Shown here: one piece after another, positions 51,593-61,373 of the stretch
Layout: every line of letters starts with the position of its first letter
How positions within the stretch are numbered: position 1 is the first letter of the stretch
Assembly (NCBI GenBank): GCA_021324535.1
Contig: JAJPIU010000045.1
Coordinates: forward strand, 1-63,352
From: Pseudomonadota bacterium
GTDB lineage: Bacteria > Chloroflexota > Ktedonobacteria > Ktedonobacterales > JADMIN01
Reading direction: 5' to 3'
Length of the DNA: 63,352 bases
Notes under the pieces: model-generated
Told to the model about the DNA's origin: nothing
Database searches by the model: none
Seen by the model: the letters and a program-made list of their open reading frames with translations, nothing else
Position numbers and translations under genes: made by a program

Positions 51593-53449
51593 ATGATAAA
51601 GATAAAACATGTCCCGCCTGACATATCTGAGATACAAGACGTACAAGAAAATCAACACACTGCGGCGCTGGCCTTCCGCTCATGGTGGGCGCCCTATGCG
51701 ATGGCGCTGCGTTGGACGATAGCAGGGGCGGTTGTGCTGATTGCCGGCGCTGAGATCAGCGCCGCGTTCCTGCGGGTTCCCTGGGCGAACGCGCCGATCA
51801 CCGATGTCATCAGTGAAATTGATGGGATTGGCCTGGGACGCGAGGTGGCGCTCACCTTCGCGTTTATGCTGGTGGCAATGGCGCGCAGCCTGGGGCGCGG
51901 CAAGCGCCATGCCTGGTGGCTGACACTTACCCTGCTTGGGATCGCGCTCTGGGGCGCCATTGCTCAGCATGAGCCGTGGGCGTCGTTCTTGCTCTTGCTG
52001 GCGCTATGCCTGGCGCTGCTGCTGCTGGCCCCACTCTTTTCCACCCGTAGCGATCCGCAGATCGCCGCACGCGGCTATCTCTTTCTGGGGCTTGGCCTGC
52101 TGCTGATCATCAGTTCGACAAGCCTCCACTTGCTGGCGCGCTGGCGACTATTTGGCGATATAGATGATCTGGCGCGCCCGTGGGTGATTGCCTTGCATGT
52201 GGTCGCGTTTTGCGCGCTCGGCTATGGATTGCTTGCAATTTTGCGCCCCGCGCTCGCCCGACGTGACCGCCGCGCCGCCCGGCATGCGCTGCTCGCCAGG
52301 GCGCGCCAGGTGGCAGAGCAATGCGGGCGACAGACGATGACCTATTTTACACTGACCGCCGATAAAACGCTCTTTTGGTCGTCCACCGGATCGAGCTATT
52401 TGGCATATCGGGTCATCCAGGGGGTTGCCGTGATGTTGGGCGATCCTATTGGCCCGCTAGAGGAACACGTCGCGCTGCTGGCCGCTTTTACGCGCTACTG
52501 CCGCCGTCAGGATTGGACGGTGGCTATCTATCAGGCAAGCGAAGAGTGCAAGCGCATCGCCACAGCGCAGGGGATGATGGCATTCAAACTGGGCGAGGAG
52601 GCGATTGTCTCATTGGATTGCTTCACTCCCGCTGGAAAGATCGGCGCGCCAGTGCGCCATATGGTCGCACGCGCACGGCGCGCCGGAGCCACTGTGGATT
52701 GCTGGCAGGGCGTCTCGATTCCCGCAGAGGTGTTCGCAGGGATGAACGAGGTTTCGGCGCAGTGGTTGAGCGAACGGCAGGCGCAGCGACAGCTTCGCTT
52801 CAGCATGGGACGCTTCCCCGAAGATTGGTCGCCCGATCTGCTGACGGTGGTCGCGCGTGGCGCGGATGGGCGCGTGCTATCGTTTCTCACCTGGACACCC
52901 CTCTACGCCGCGAATGGGTGGGCGCTTGATGTGATGCGCCGTGGCGAACTGGCGCCTCCGGGTGTGATGGAACTGATGCTGACTGAGGGGTTTGCCTGGG
53001 CGAAGGCGCACGGCTACGCGCATATGTCGCTTGGGCTGGCTCCGCTGGCCGGGCTGGCGGGCACCCCCGACGACGCCGACACGATGGAGCTGGCGGTTTC
53101 CACTGGCGCACATGATGCGGCCACACATCTCATCACGCTCATCGAAAGGAGCGCTGTGGCGCTCCATCGGCGGGGATTGCTCCTCAAAGACTATCGTTCG
53201 CTCTATGCCTTCAAGGCAAAGTTTCAGCCGAAATGGGAAGCGCGCTATTTGCTGCTGAATGAACCACAGGCGGCGGCGCAGGCGCTCGCAGGGATTGCGC
53301 TGGCGCATGGGGTCAGTTGGCGGAGCATCGGGCGTAACTGCGCAGGAACTGTCTCAGAGTGGGGGCGACGCGGGGCAAGGCGCCTCCTTCACACCGGCCT
53401 GGCGAAGAAGCCAGAAGCGGCGAATGCGCCCGAGACGCTTGCCTCATAG
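51593..53449 (+). CDS. MprF-like (DUF2156) membrane protein
   Basis: The 618-residue protein has six or seven N-terminal transmembrane segments (about 30-235), then a cytoplasmic DUF2156/phosphatidylglycerol lysyltransferase domain. That domain shows YFTLTADKTLFWSSTGSS, LGDPIGPLEEH, IYQASEECKRIATAQGM, EVSAQWLSERQAQRQLRFS and GLAPLAG, the tandem-GNAT pattern. MprF enzymes attach Lys or Ala from aminoacyl-tRNA to phosphatidylglycerol and change surface charge. The membrane part is shorter than in flippase-type MprF, so it may be a synthase only. AAAGGAG precedes the ATG. Confidence 0.87.
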   Translation: MIKIKHVPPDISEIQDVQENQHTAALAFRSWWAPYAMALRWTIAGAVVLIAGAEISAAFLRVPWANAPITDVISEIDGIGLGREVALTFAFMLVAMARSLGRGKRHAWWLTLTLLGIALWGAIAQHEPWASFLLLLALCLALLLLAPLFSTRSDPQIAARGYLFLGLGLLLIISSTSLHLLARWRLFGDIDDLARPWVIALHVVAFCALGYGLLAILRPALARRDRRAARHALLARARQVAEQCGRQTMTYFTLTADKTLFWSSTGSSYLAYRVIQGVAVMLGDPIGPLEEHVALLAAFTRYCRRQDWTVAIYQASEECKRIATAQGMMAFKLGEEAIVSLDCFTPAGKIGAPVRHMVARARRAGATVDCWQGVSIPAEVFAGMNEVSAQWLSERQAQRQLRFSMGRFPEDWSPDLLTVVARGADGRVLSFLTWTPLYAANGWALDVMRRGELAPPGVMELMLTEGFAWAKAHGYAHMSLGLAPLAGLAGTPDDADTMELAVSTGAHDAATHLITLIERSAVALHRRGLLLKDYRSLYAFKAKFQPKWEARYLLLNEPQAAAQALAGIALAHGVSWRSIGRNCAGTVSEWGRRGARRLLHTGLAKKPEAANAPETLAS

Positions 53450-53598
53450 GTCAAAGGCGCCAGGGGTGGCAAGTGAAAACATACCGCTTGCGTAGACGCC
53501 CAGAGCATGGTACGCTAGGCAAAAGCTATGATCACGGGGTATGCAATGGCGTCTACCCTGATTATGCTGCCTAGACACAGGAAACGCAGGAGTACCTC

Positions 53599-55251
53599 AT
53601 GCTCACGGTACGGCAAGTTTTGGCAATGGATATTTTTGCGGGCGCCTGTGTTGTCGCAGGGGAGGCCGGTCTCGACCGCGAAGTACGTTGGGCGCATCCG
53701 GTGGATATTCCCAAGGCGAACGAATGGGTGCGCGAGGGCGAGTTGTTGCTGACCACGCTCTATGGCTATCGTGATGACCCCCTCGCCCAGAGCGAACTCT
53801 GTGCGGCGCTGGCGGCAAAGGGGCTGGCGGGCATGGTGATTGCCATTGGCAGCGACTACGTGAGCCATGCCCCGGAAGCAATGCGGCAGGCCGCCAACGA
53901 GGCCGACTTTCCGCTGATCGAGCTTCCCTGGGATGTGCGCTTCGAGGATGTGGTGCGGGCGGTCTCCGAGCGCATCATCAACGATCAGTATGAACTCTAC
54001 AAGCAATCGCTTGAGATCCACCGCACGCTGACCCGCGTTGTGCTGGATGGCGGGTCGCTGCAAGATGTGGCAAGCGAGCTATGCAAGCTGTTGAACCGCC
54101 CGGTCGAGATGGATGACATCTCGTTTGGCGTGTTGGCTATCGCCACCAACGCCGACAGCGAGATTGACGAGACCCGGCGGGTTTCCATGAAATCAGGGCG
54201 TAGCTCGACTCCCCTGCTTGATTATCTGCGGCGGACCGGCGCGCTGGTGAAGGCGCGCACAACCCTCGCGCCCGTGCGCATCGATCCAGATGAACAGACG
54301 CGCGCCCTGGGGATGACGCTGGCGCGCATTCTGGCGCCCATCGTCGTCGCTCGCACGATCTACGGCTATGTCTGGGTCATCGCCAGCGGGCGCGATCTCG
54401 AGCCGCTCGATTTCCATGCCATCGAGCATGCTGCCACCGTCGCCGCGCTGATCCTCTTCCGCGATCAGACCGCCCATCAGGCCGAAGAACGCGCCGAGAG
54501 CCGGGTGATCAGCCGACTGCTTTCCGAAGACGTGCGGATTGATAACACCCTTCGCGAGGAGGCCGCGCGCTTCCGGCTGCGTATGGAGGCGCCACATGCG
54601 GTGATGGTGGTAGACCCCCACGAAAATGAACTGGCTACCATCGAGACGGCGGCGCGCAACAGCGCACGGCGGGCGGGCGGCGTCGCTGTGGTGGGCGAAC
54701 GCGCCGGGCGTGTCACGCTTATCGTGGAATGTAGCCGCGCCGAGGGAATTGACGAGTATTGCAAACGCCTGTTGGCGGAGGCGCGTTTCTTCCCGTCGCC
54801 CATTCGCATTGGCGCGAGCGCCCTGCATGATGGCGCCGGTTCGCTGCGCCGCGCCTACGACGAGGCGCTGGAAGCGTTGGCGCTCTTGCCTGCGCTGGGC
54901 GCCAAGCGCCAGGTCGCTCACTTTGACGAGCTTGGCCTGCTGCATTGGCTCAACGCGCTGCCGCCCGATGCCTTCGCCGAAAACTCGTATGCGCGGCGGT
55001 TGCAGCGGCTGGCCGAGAGCGACCGCGCCCGCGACGCCGACCTGTTGCACACGCTCGAAGTCTTCCTGGAGTGCGATGGCAATGGGGTGCGCGCGGCGGA
55101 ACGTCTGATCGTCCATCGCCACACACTGAAATATCGCCTGCGCCGCATCGAAGAGATCTGCGAGGTTGACCTGAGCGATCCCTTCTGCAAGCTCAACCTG
55201 CGTACCGCCATGCTCTCGCGCCGCCTGCGTGCGGGCCACAACGGCGCATAA
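53599..55251 (+). CDS. PucR family transcriptional regulator
   Basis: The 550-residue protein has an N-terminal PucR domain (1-125; LTVRQVLAMDIFAGACVVAG, IPKANEWVREGELLLTT), a GAF-like central part (about 150-300), and a C-terminal CdaR/PucR helix-turn-helix region. The last has LLHTLEVFLECDGNGVRAAERLIVHRHTLKYRLRRI, written here only as the segments VFLECDGNGVRAAERL and HRHTLKYRLRRIEEI. Family members control purine or sugar-acid use. No obvious target lies next to it. The start follows GGAGTACCTC. It converges with the XRE gene. Confidence 0.9.
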   Translation: MLTVRQVLAMDIFAGACVVAGEAGLDREVRWAHPVDIPKANEWVREGELLLTTLYGYRDDPLAQSELCAALAAKGLAGMVIAIGSDYVSHAPEAMRQAANEADFPLIELPWDVRFEDVVRAVSERIINDQYELYKQSLEIHRTLTRVVLDGGSLQDVASELCKLLNRPVEMDDISFGVLAIATNADSEIDETRRVSMKSGRSSTPLLDYLRRTGALVKARTTLAPVRIDPDEQTRALGMTLARILAPIVVARTIYGYVWVIASGRDLEPLDFHAIEHAATVAALILFRDQTAHQAEERAESRVISRLLSEDVRIDNTLREEAARFRLRMEAPHAVMVVDPHENELATIETAARNSARRAGGVAVVGERAGRVTLIVECSRAEGIDEYCKRLLAEARFFPSPIRIGASALHDGAGSLRRAYDEALEALALLPALGAKRQVAHFDELGLLHWLNALPPDAFAENSYARRLQRLAESDRARDADLLHTLEVFLECDGNGVRAAERLIVHRHTLKYRLRRIEEICEVDLSDPFCKLNLRTAMLSRRLRAGHNGA

Positions 55252-55287
55252 CGTTCTGGCAGGCGTTGAGCCTTACGGTGAGCGCGC

Positions 55288-55560
55288 TCAGTCGGAAAAC
55301 TGATAGCGCCGGGCAAGCGCCGTCAGCAGGACACAGCTATGATTGGTCGGCGTATATTTTCCCGTCTCCCATTCGCTAATGGTCTGTTGGCGCATGTGAA
55401 ACCGCTCAGCCATCTCGCGCTGAGTCCAGCCGAGGCGCTTGCGGAGCGCGATGATGCGAGCGGCGTCCCATTGCTCAAACGGGATTGCGCTTTCGGCCCC
55501 GCGATGGAGTGGTTGACGCTTTTTGCGATGGGTAGCTGATGGGGTATGTTCGTTTTTCAC
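55288..55560 (-). CDS. XRE family helix-turn-helix protein
   Basis: The 90-residue protein is a single helix-turn-helix domain of the XRE/Cro type: ALRKRLGWTQREMAERFHMR then QQTISEWETGKYTPTNHSCVL. The N-terminal 30 residues are basic. It starts with GTG after GGAGCC. Such small proteins are either local repressors or antitoxins; no toxin partner is adjacent. It converges with pucR and diverges from the HAD gene, which could be its target. Confidence 0.85.
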   Translation of the reverse strand: MKNEHTPSATHRKKRQPLHRGAESAIPFEQWDAARIIALRKRLGWTQREMAERFHMRQQTISEWETGKYTPTNHSCVLLTALARRYQFSD

Positions 55561-55757
55561 ATGCTGGCTCCTTCAGGGGATGTGCGTGGCGTCTGGTTCG
55601 CTCCGGCCTTGCGCTTGCGCGGAGGCGCCCCAAATATGGCAACGTATAGCATAGCATGCCATAGGCGGCGCACACAGCGGATGGCGCATGCTTGCAAGTG
55701 TATCAGATCGCTCGATTAGCGAATTGGTGGACGCCAGAGGACAAAGGGGGACAGACG

Positions 55758-56441
55758 ATGCCACGAGTTTGTGTGTTTGACGTACAGGAGACGCTGCTCG
55801 ATATGCGCGGCCTCGATAGCGCGTTTGAGGTATCCTTTGGAACACCCGACGCCGTTCGCCGCGCGTGGTTTGCCCAGGTGTTGCAGAGCGCGTTTGTGGG
55901 AACCATCACTGGCCATTACGACAATCTCCTTCGTATCGCTGACGCTGCGCTCGAAGTGGTCTCCGCGCGCGAGGATGTGACGCTCTCATCCGATGAGCGG
56001 CAGGCTATCCTGAGCCAGTGGCGGCGCTTACCTGCCCACACGGATGCCCAGGGCGCCCTCCAGCGTCTGCGAGACGCAGGGATACGTCTGGCGGCGCTCT
56101 CCAATGCGCCACTTGATCTGCTCGATGATCAATTGAAGCATGCGGGACTGCGCGGCTTCTTTGAGATAATCCTTTCCGCCGACGAGGTAAAGCGACTCAA
56201 GCCCGCGCCTGAGCCATATCATCTGGCGGCGGAGCGGCTGGGTGTGAAGATTGACGCCCTTCGGCTGGTGAGCGCGCACGCCTGGGATATTGCGGGCGCG
56301 CAGCGGGTGGGGGCCGCTGCCGCATATGTCGTTCGGGTCGGCCTGCTCTTCGATCCCCTGGTCAGGCTCCCCGACGCCGTTGGCGAGGGGCTTGCCCAGA
56401 CGGTCGAACGTATTCTTGAAGCCGAGGGCGTCAAGCGATAG
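55758..56441 (+). CDS. haloacid dehalogenase (type II-like) HAD hydrolase
   Basis: The 227-residue protein has the HAD pattern. The nucleophile Asp lies in CVFDVQETLLDM, the Ser/Asn motif is LAALSNAPLDLL, the Lys is in LKPAPEPYHLAAERLGV and the acidic motif is LVSAHAWDIAGAQRVG. The order and the SAHAWD signature fit L-2-haloacid dehalogenase-like enzymes; a general phosphatase is the alternative. The start was set after AAGGGGGAC. It converges with the MFS gene, and near-repeats of AAGCGATAGCT lie just behind its stop. Confidence 0.85.
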   Translation: MPRVCVFDVQETLLDMRGLDSAFEVSFGTPDAVRRAWFAQVLQSAFVGTITGHYDNLLRIADAALEVVSAREDVTLSSDERQAILSQWRRLPAHTDAQGALQRLRDAGIRLAALSNAPLDLLDDQLKHAGLRGFFEIILSADEVKRLKPAPEPYHLAAERLGVKIDALRLVSAHAWDIAGAQRVGAAAAYVVRVGLLFDPLVRLPDAVGEGLAQTVERILEAEGVKR

Positions 56442-56486
56442 CTAAGCGATAGCTAAGCGGTAACCAAGCGATAGTCTGTGCATGAT

Positions 56487-58148
56487 TTAGAGCGCCGCCA
56501 CAGGCTCCGGTTCGTCCTTGCTCTGCTTATTGGCGCTGGCGCTCTCGGCCAGCTTGCGGCGCCGCCCTGGCAACGCCAATGCCAGCGCCAGGAGCACAAA
56601 CGAGCCAAAGAAGATCAGCCAGAAGATGCTCTGGATGGCCCAGGTTCCGGCCTGCACGGCGATCTGCGCCTCGATGGCATGCAACGCTTGCAGCACACGA
56701 GGATCGGTTGGGCTGATTCCTGATCCATGCGCCAGCGAACGAAGCTGGTTGACGAGATCGGTCGCCCTGCTTTGGGTGCGATCCACAAAAATCGTCGTGA
56801 TCACCGCGACGCCCACCGAGGAGAACAACAGCTTCAGCGTCAGCCACAGTGACGAGGCTTTGGCGAGCGTCTCGCCCTTCAAGGCTTCCAGCGCCAGTGT
56901 CTGGATCGGGATGTTGATGAAGGTGAAGCTCAGCCCGACAAAGAACAACCCCCAGCGCAGATCATCCGGCCCGGCGATGGCCGCGATGGAGCCGTGGCCT
57001 TGCGCCGCCATGAGCAACTGGCTGGCGTTCGCCGTCGGATGGATCGCCTGCGCAAGCATCCACGCGCTCAGCCCCGAAAGCGCCGCGCCGAGAGCCGTCA
57101 CCCAGCGTGGGCCAAGCGCGCGATAGAGCGCTGCTGCCGCCACAGTGCCCGCCAGGCTGCCCACACCAAAGGGGATCAGCGCAATCGCGGTATCCAGCGC
57201 GGAGAGCGCAGGAAAATGCACTGCCTCAAAGTAAATTGGCAGCAGCACCAGCAATCCATAGCCGATCAACGCCGACGCCCAGGCGATCAGTCCGCTCATC
57301 AGGAAGTCATAGCGGCCAAGCTGCCTCAGGTCGAGCGCGGGGTCATGGCTGACGCGCAACTCATAGGCGGCGAAGGCGCTCAGCAAGACCCCGCCGACAG
57401 CCAACAACACCCAGACCAGCCAGTAGCCCCAGCCGTAGAGTGAGCCGTTGGGATTCGCCGCCGTAACCGTATTGGGATCGCGTTGGGTAACGAGCGACAG
57501 CCCATAGATGACCGCGATCACGCCAGCGGTGGAGAGCGCCAGGCCAACGTAATCGAAGCGGCTGGCGCCTGCCCGGCTGGAGGTATCTGGCGGGATGACA
57601 AGCAACGCCGCAAGCACAGCGATGATCCCAACCGGCAGGTTGATAAAGAAGATGCTGTGCCAGCCAAAGGCATCGTTGAGATAACCGCCCGCGATGGGGC
57701 CAAAGATAGGCGCCAGCAGGATAGGAATGCCGACCAGCGCGCTGGCCCTGGCGCGCTCCTCTTTGGGGAAAGCGTCGAACGCGAGCGCAGGCCCGATGGG
57801 GAAGACGAGGCCGCCGCCAATACCCTGGATCACACGAAACACGATCAGCCAGCCGATGCTAGGGGAAATGCCGCACAGCATTGAGCCAAGCGTAAAGAGC
57901 GTCACGCCGAACACGAACATGCGTTTCCGCCCGAAGAGATTCGCCAGGTAGCCGCCAATGGCGACCACGGCGGCGTTCGCCAGGATGAATCCTGTAACAA
58001 TCCATTGCGCCGTGCTCACATCCGTGTTGAGTTCCGTGCGGATGGGGGTGAGGACGACGGTAACGATGGTGGAGTCGAGGACGATAGGGATCAGCCCAAG
58101 CGCGGCTACCACCGCGACAAGGTAGCGATTGGTCTGTAAGGCTTTCAT
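56487..58148 (-). CDS. DHA2 family MFS drug/proton antiporter
   Basis: The 553-residue protein has 14 hydrophobic segments and the DHA2 (EmrB/QacA) signatures: LDSTIVTVVLTPIR in helix 1, the motif A loop GYLANLFGRKRMFVFG, and motif C-like GPIAGGYLNDAFGWHSIFFINLP. It likely exports toxic compounds with proton exchange. The C-terminus is hydrophilic (NKQSKDEPEPVAAL). The ATG follows GGAAAGGAAG. It lies downstream of and on the same strand as the LuxR-type regulator, with a palindrome in the 124-base gap, so regulation by that protein is likely. Confidence 0.92.
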   Translation of the reverse strand: MKALQTNRYLVAVVAALGLIPIVLDSTIVTVVLTPIRTELNTDVSTAQWIVTGFILANAAVVAIGGYLANLFGRKRMFVFGVTLFTLGSMLCGISPSIGWLIVFRVIQGIGGGLVFPIGPALAFDAFPKEERARASALVGIPILLAPIFGPIAGGYLNDAFGWHSIFFINLPVGIIAVLAALLVIPPDTSSRAGASRFDYVGLALSTAGVIAVIYGLSLVTQRDPNTVTAANPNGSLYGWGYWLVWVLLAVGGVLLSAFAAYELRVSHDPALDLRQLGRYDFLMSGLIAWASALIGYGLLVLLPIYFEAVHFPALSALDTAIALIPFGVGSLAGTVAAAALYRALGPRWVTALGAALSGLSAWMLAQAIHPTANASQLLMAAQGHGSIAAIAGPDDLRWGLFFVGLSFTFINIPIQTLALEALKGETLAKASSLWLTLKLLFSSVGVAVITTIFVDRTQSRATDLVNQLRSLAHGSGISPTDPRVLQALHAIEAQIAVQAGTWAIQSIFWLIFFGSFVLLALALALPGRRRKLAESASANKQSKDEPEPVAAL

Positions 58149-58231
58149 GGGAGATACTTCCTTTCCTGAACCGGTGTGATGTGGTTTTTTTCGGTTCCAG
58201 GGAAAGGGTATGCCCCGCGTGGCGACATTTC

Positions 58232-58260
58232 ACCATCCTTTAGGATGGTTTTTGGGATGG
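58232..58260. promoter_or_regulatory. operator-like palindrome upstream of the MFS gene
   Basis: ACCATCC-TTTA-GGATGGT (58232-58249) is a perfect 7-base inverted repeat followed by TTTTT and a third half-site GGGATGG. The plus strand could also terminate here (hairpin plus T5), but both flanking genes run on the minus strand. The spacing of GGATGG half-sites suits a dimeric regulator such as the adjacent LuxR protein. Confidence 0.5.
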
Positions 58261-58272
58261 TAAAATCACGGG

Positions 58273-61200
58273 TTACGCGATAAGCGACAGTTCGCGTGCG
58301 CGGACAACTGCCTGTATGCGCCCGTTCACACCCAGCTTACGGTAGATATGCACGACATGCCATTTCACCGTGCTGAGCGCCAGCACCAGTTCGCGGGCAA
58401 TCGCCTCGTTCGAGCGCCCCTTCGCCAGCAGACGTAGCACCTCGATCTCGCGTGCGGAAAGCGCCTCCGCCAACGTATCCTCCTCAGGTATGGCGGCGCG
58501 GCCAAACGCAGCCAGCAGCGTCTGCGCATAGGAGCGTTCGTGTGTCTGCGGGCGACTGGCGACATAGCGCGCCAGCAAGGCGGCCAGCGGCTCGCCTGCA
58601 TCGAGGAAGATGCGCGTAAAGCCTTCGGGCGCGGCGATGGCAAGCGCAGTATCAAGATGAGCAAGCGCCGCCTCATGTTCATCCTTCGTATCATGAGCAA
58701 GCGCCAACAGTATTTCCGCCTCCAACGTATCGCGTATGCGGCCTCCGCGCGTTGCCTGCTCGGAGAGAGCCGTGAGCGAGACAATCGCCGCGTCAGCGCG
58801 CCCCTGGGCAAGCGAGACACGCGCCAGGGTCAGGTCTTCCACCTCAAAGAGTAGCGCCACCGCACTCGTGTCGTTCTGCGTCCGGCGTCTTCGTCGTACA
58901 TCCTCTGCCCAATGCGCTGCTTCAACGATCCGCCCCTGCATGATCAACACACGCGCTCGCATACACTCCGCCTGGGAGCTATCCCATACGGAAAGCTGGC
59001 TGGCGTGAATGTAGCGGCGAACCTCTTCATAGGTGGCCAACGAACCACTGAAATCTCCGCGTTCGGCGTCAATCAGCATCAGCGAGATCAGGCCGTCCAT
59101 GAGAAACTCCACGTTGATTATCGCAGTGTCGTCGGTAAGCGCGCACTGTATCTCATCACGCGCCCCTTCGAGATCGTTCCATTCCCGCAGAACGTCGCCA
59201 AGCGCGCAGTGCGCCAGCGCGGCGATGGGAAGCTCCTGCCCATTGACACGCGGCGCCAGGTGGAGCGCCTCGCGGCAGCTACGCGCCGCCTGATGGAGCC
59301 GCCCTTGATAGATTTCGAGGGCGCCTTTGGTCGCCAGCGCCATAAACCCGACGAGCACATTCCCAACACGCAAACATTCGTCGGCAATGCCCTCGAGATC
59401 GCCGACGACCTCGGCAAGGTTATCGCTATCGAGTACACCGATGCCTTTGGCGATCCAGAGCGCCAGGCCACGTAGCAGATGGCTGGTCGGCGGCAATTGC
59501 ATAGCCGCCTCACGCGCCAGCGCAAGTCCCTGGAAAAAGTCACCGGAAATCAAGGTGAGAATGGCGCGCACCACTTCGGCCTCGCCAAGAATCTCTGGAG
59601 ACGTTTCTATCTCACGCAGCGTCTCGAGCCAGCCGATAGCCTCGTTCGCCTCGCCTTGTAGCAACAAGCAGAGTGCATACAGCACACACAGGTGCGGATG
59701 TGCAAGCAATGCCGCGCGGGGGAGCGCCTGCGCCCATGCGGCCAGCCCCACCGTCTCGCCGCGCAGCATCAAACGCTCACCCTCGTGCTCGATTAGCCGC
59801 GCTGCGTCGCCGAACGCCTTGGCGGCCAGCAAGTGAGAAATCGCCTCGCCGGTCAGGTCATGCGCTTCCAGCCAGGCCGCCGCCCGCAGGTGACACTGGC
59901 GTAGCGTCTCCGGCTCCGTGCGCGCCAGCCGCTCACGCAACGCTCCGGCGAACAACTGATGATAGCGATACCATGTGCGCGCCGGATCGAGCGGGATGAT
60001 GAAGAGTTGCTTCTGGGTCAGCCGCGCCAGCATCTCGGCGCCGTCGGTTCCCCCGGTCACGGCGTCGCAAAGCGGGCCGCACAGCCGGTCAAGCATGGAC
60101 GTCTGCAAGAGAAACGCCTGCACATCCTTAGGCTGGTGGCTGAGCGCCTCGTCAATGAGATACTCGGCGACGTAGCGCGGCGCTGTAGTAAGCGCGCTGG
60201 AAGCCGTGTCAGCCGCCTCGTGCGATGGTAAGGTGGCGCTTTGCTCGCGCAAGGAGAGCGCGGCAAGCTGTAATCCCGCGACCCAGCCCTCAGCGCCCCT
60301 GGCAAGTTCGTTGAGTTGCGCCGGAGGGAGCGTCAGGCGCATAGTCTGGCTGAGAAACCGCTCGGCGTCGGCCAGCGAGAAGCGTAGATCGGCGGCGTGC
60401 AATTCGGCGAGGCGCCCCTGTGCGCGGAGGCGGGAAAGCGGAAGCGCAGGCTCATCGCGCGCCGTGATGAGCAGGTGAAGTGCCCTGGGGGCATGCTCGA
60501 TGAGAAACGTGAGGCCCCGATCGTTGGCTGACGAGGCGGCCTGATGATAGTCGTCCAGCACCAGCGCAATGGGCGCCCCTGCGCCTGCCAGGGCATTCAC
60601 CAGCGCCGTGAGCGCCTGCTCGATTGGCTTTGGGCGCATGCCGAGCAACAACCGTTGCGCGCTGGCGCCTGCCCCTGGTTGCGCGCCCTCCAAAGCAGCC
60701 AGCGCGTATGCCCAGAAGCGGACGGGATCGCGCTCAGTCGCTTCGAGCGAGACCCAGGCAATCCGCCAGCCACGCGCACGAAGCGCCTCGCATGCCTGGA
60801 TGACCAGCGTTGTTTTGCCGGAGCCTGCGGGCGCGGTGATGAGCGCGCATGGCCGCTCGACCTCTATAAGCAGCCGTTCGGTGACCGGTGGGCGCTCGAT
60901 CAGCGCCAGGCCGGATTGTGGGATGGTGATCTTTGTGGCGATCAGGGGCGTCTCCCAGGCCGCCATCTCTGTAGAGAGAGTGCGCTGGGGCTGCTCATCG
61001 AGCTGCTGCGCCAGTGTGTGCGCCGCCTGTTCCAGACGTTGCTGCGTGAGGTCTGCCGCGCGGCCAAGATAGACCTTGCGCAAGACGCCTGCGCGCTGGC
61101 GATAGGCATACCAGAATGAGCGCCCGGCGCGTTCCTCATGGCGTGCGGTGAAGGTTCCGGCCACGCAGGCGAAGGTAAACGAGCGCGCCCCAACCAGCCA

Positions 61201-61290
61201 TGCCTCCCATTCGGGCGAGCCAAGCTGGATGGGCGGCGCATCTGGTGTTATGAAAAGCGCGCCATCGCGCACGGCTGGCAAACGCGACAT
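58273..61290 (-). CDS. MalT-type LuxR family regulator
   Basis: The 1005-residue protein has an N-terminal segment (about 25-100) of a type often found before the ATPase in these proteins. A STAND ATPase with Walker A APAGSGKT (about 153-160) and LVLDDYHQA as Walker B follows. A long helical TPR-like sensor comes next, and the C-terminal LuxR helix-turn-helix is SAREIEVLRLLAKGRSNEAI with LALSTVKWHVVHIYRKLGV. MalT-like proteins oligomerise on an inducer and activate transcription. It is upstream of the DHA2 exporter on the same strand. The start follows GAGGGGCC; an extended -10 (TGCTATACT) lies just upstream. Confidence 0.92.
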   Translation of the reverse strand: MSRLPAVRDGALFITPDAPPIQLGSPEWEAWLVGARSFTFACVAGTFTARHEERAGRSFWYAYRQRAGVLRKVYLGRAADLTQQRLEQAAHTLAQQLDEQPQRTLSTEMAAWETPLIATKITIPQSGLALIERPPVTERLLIEVERPCALITAPAGSGKTTLVIQACEALRARGWRIAWVSLEATERDPVRFWAYALAALEGAQPGAGASAQRLLLGMRPKPIEQALTALVNALAGAGAPIALVLDDYHQAASSANDRGLTFLIEHAPRALHLLITARDEPALPLSRLRAQGRLAELHAADLRFSLADAERFLSQTMRLTLPPAQLNELARGAEGWVAGLQLAALSLREQSATLPSHEAADTASSALTTAPRYVAEYLIDEALSHQPKDVQAFLLQTSMLDRLCGPLCDAVTGGTDGAEMLARLTQKQLFIIPLDPARTWYRYHQLFAGALRERLARTEPETLRQCHLRAAAWLEAHDLTGEAISHLLAAKAFGDAARLIEHEGERLMLRGETVGLAAWAQALPRAALLAHPHLCVLYALCLLLQGEANEAIGWLETLREIETSPEILGEAEVVRAILTLISGDFFQGLALAREAAMQLPPTSHLLRGLALWIAKGIGVLDSDNLAEVVGDLEGIADECLRVGNVLVGFMALATKGALEIYQGRLHQAARSCREALHLAPRVNGQELPIAALAHCALGDVLREWNDLEGARDEIQCALTDDTAIINVEFLMDGLISLMLIDAERGDFSGSLATYEEVRRYIHASQLSVWDSSQAECMRARVLIMQGRIVEAAHWAEDVRRRRRTQNDTSAVALLFEVEDLTLARVSLAQGRADAAIVSLTALSEQATRGGRIRDTLEAEILLALAHDTKDEHEAALAHLDTALAIAAPEGFTRIFLDAGEPLAALLARYVASRPQTHERSYAQTLLAAFGRAAIPEEDTLAEALSAREIEVLRLLAKGRSNEAIARELVLALSTVKWHVVHIYRKLGVNGRIQAVVRARELSLIA

Positions 61291-61337
61291 AAGGAGAGGC
61301 CCCTCAGGTTTTGGGTAAGTTTGGGTATCCTGGTGAG

Positions 61338-61346
61338 AGTATAGCA
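61338..61346 (-). promoter_or_regulatory. extended -10 promoter element of the LuxR gene
   Basis: On the minus strand TGCTATACT is a consensus-like extended -10 (TGn-TATACT) about 50 bases upstream of the ATG at 61290. No good -35 is present, which is usual for extended -10 promoters. Confidence 0.45.
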
Positions 61347-61373
61347 TACCCGCAATCCTGTGTTGGTCTCTAC

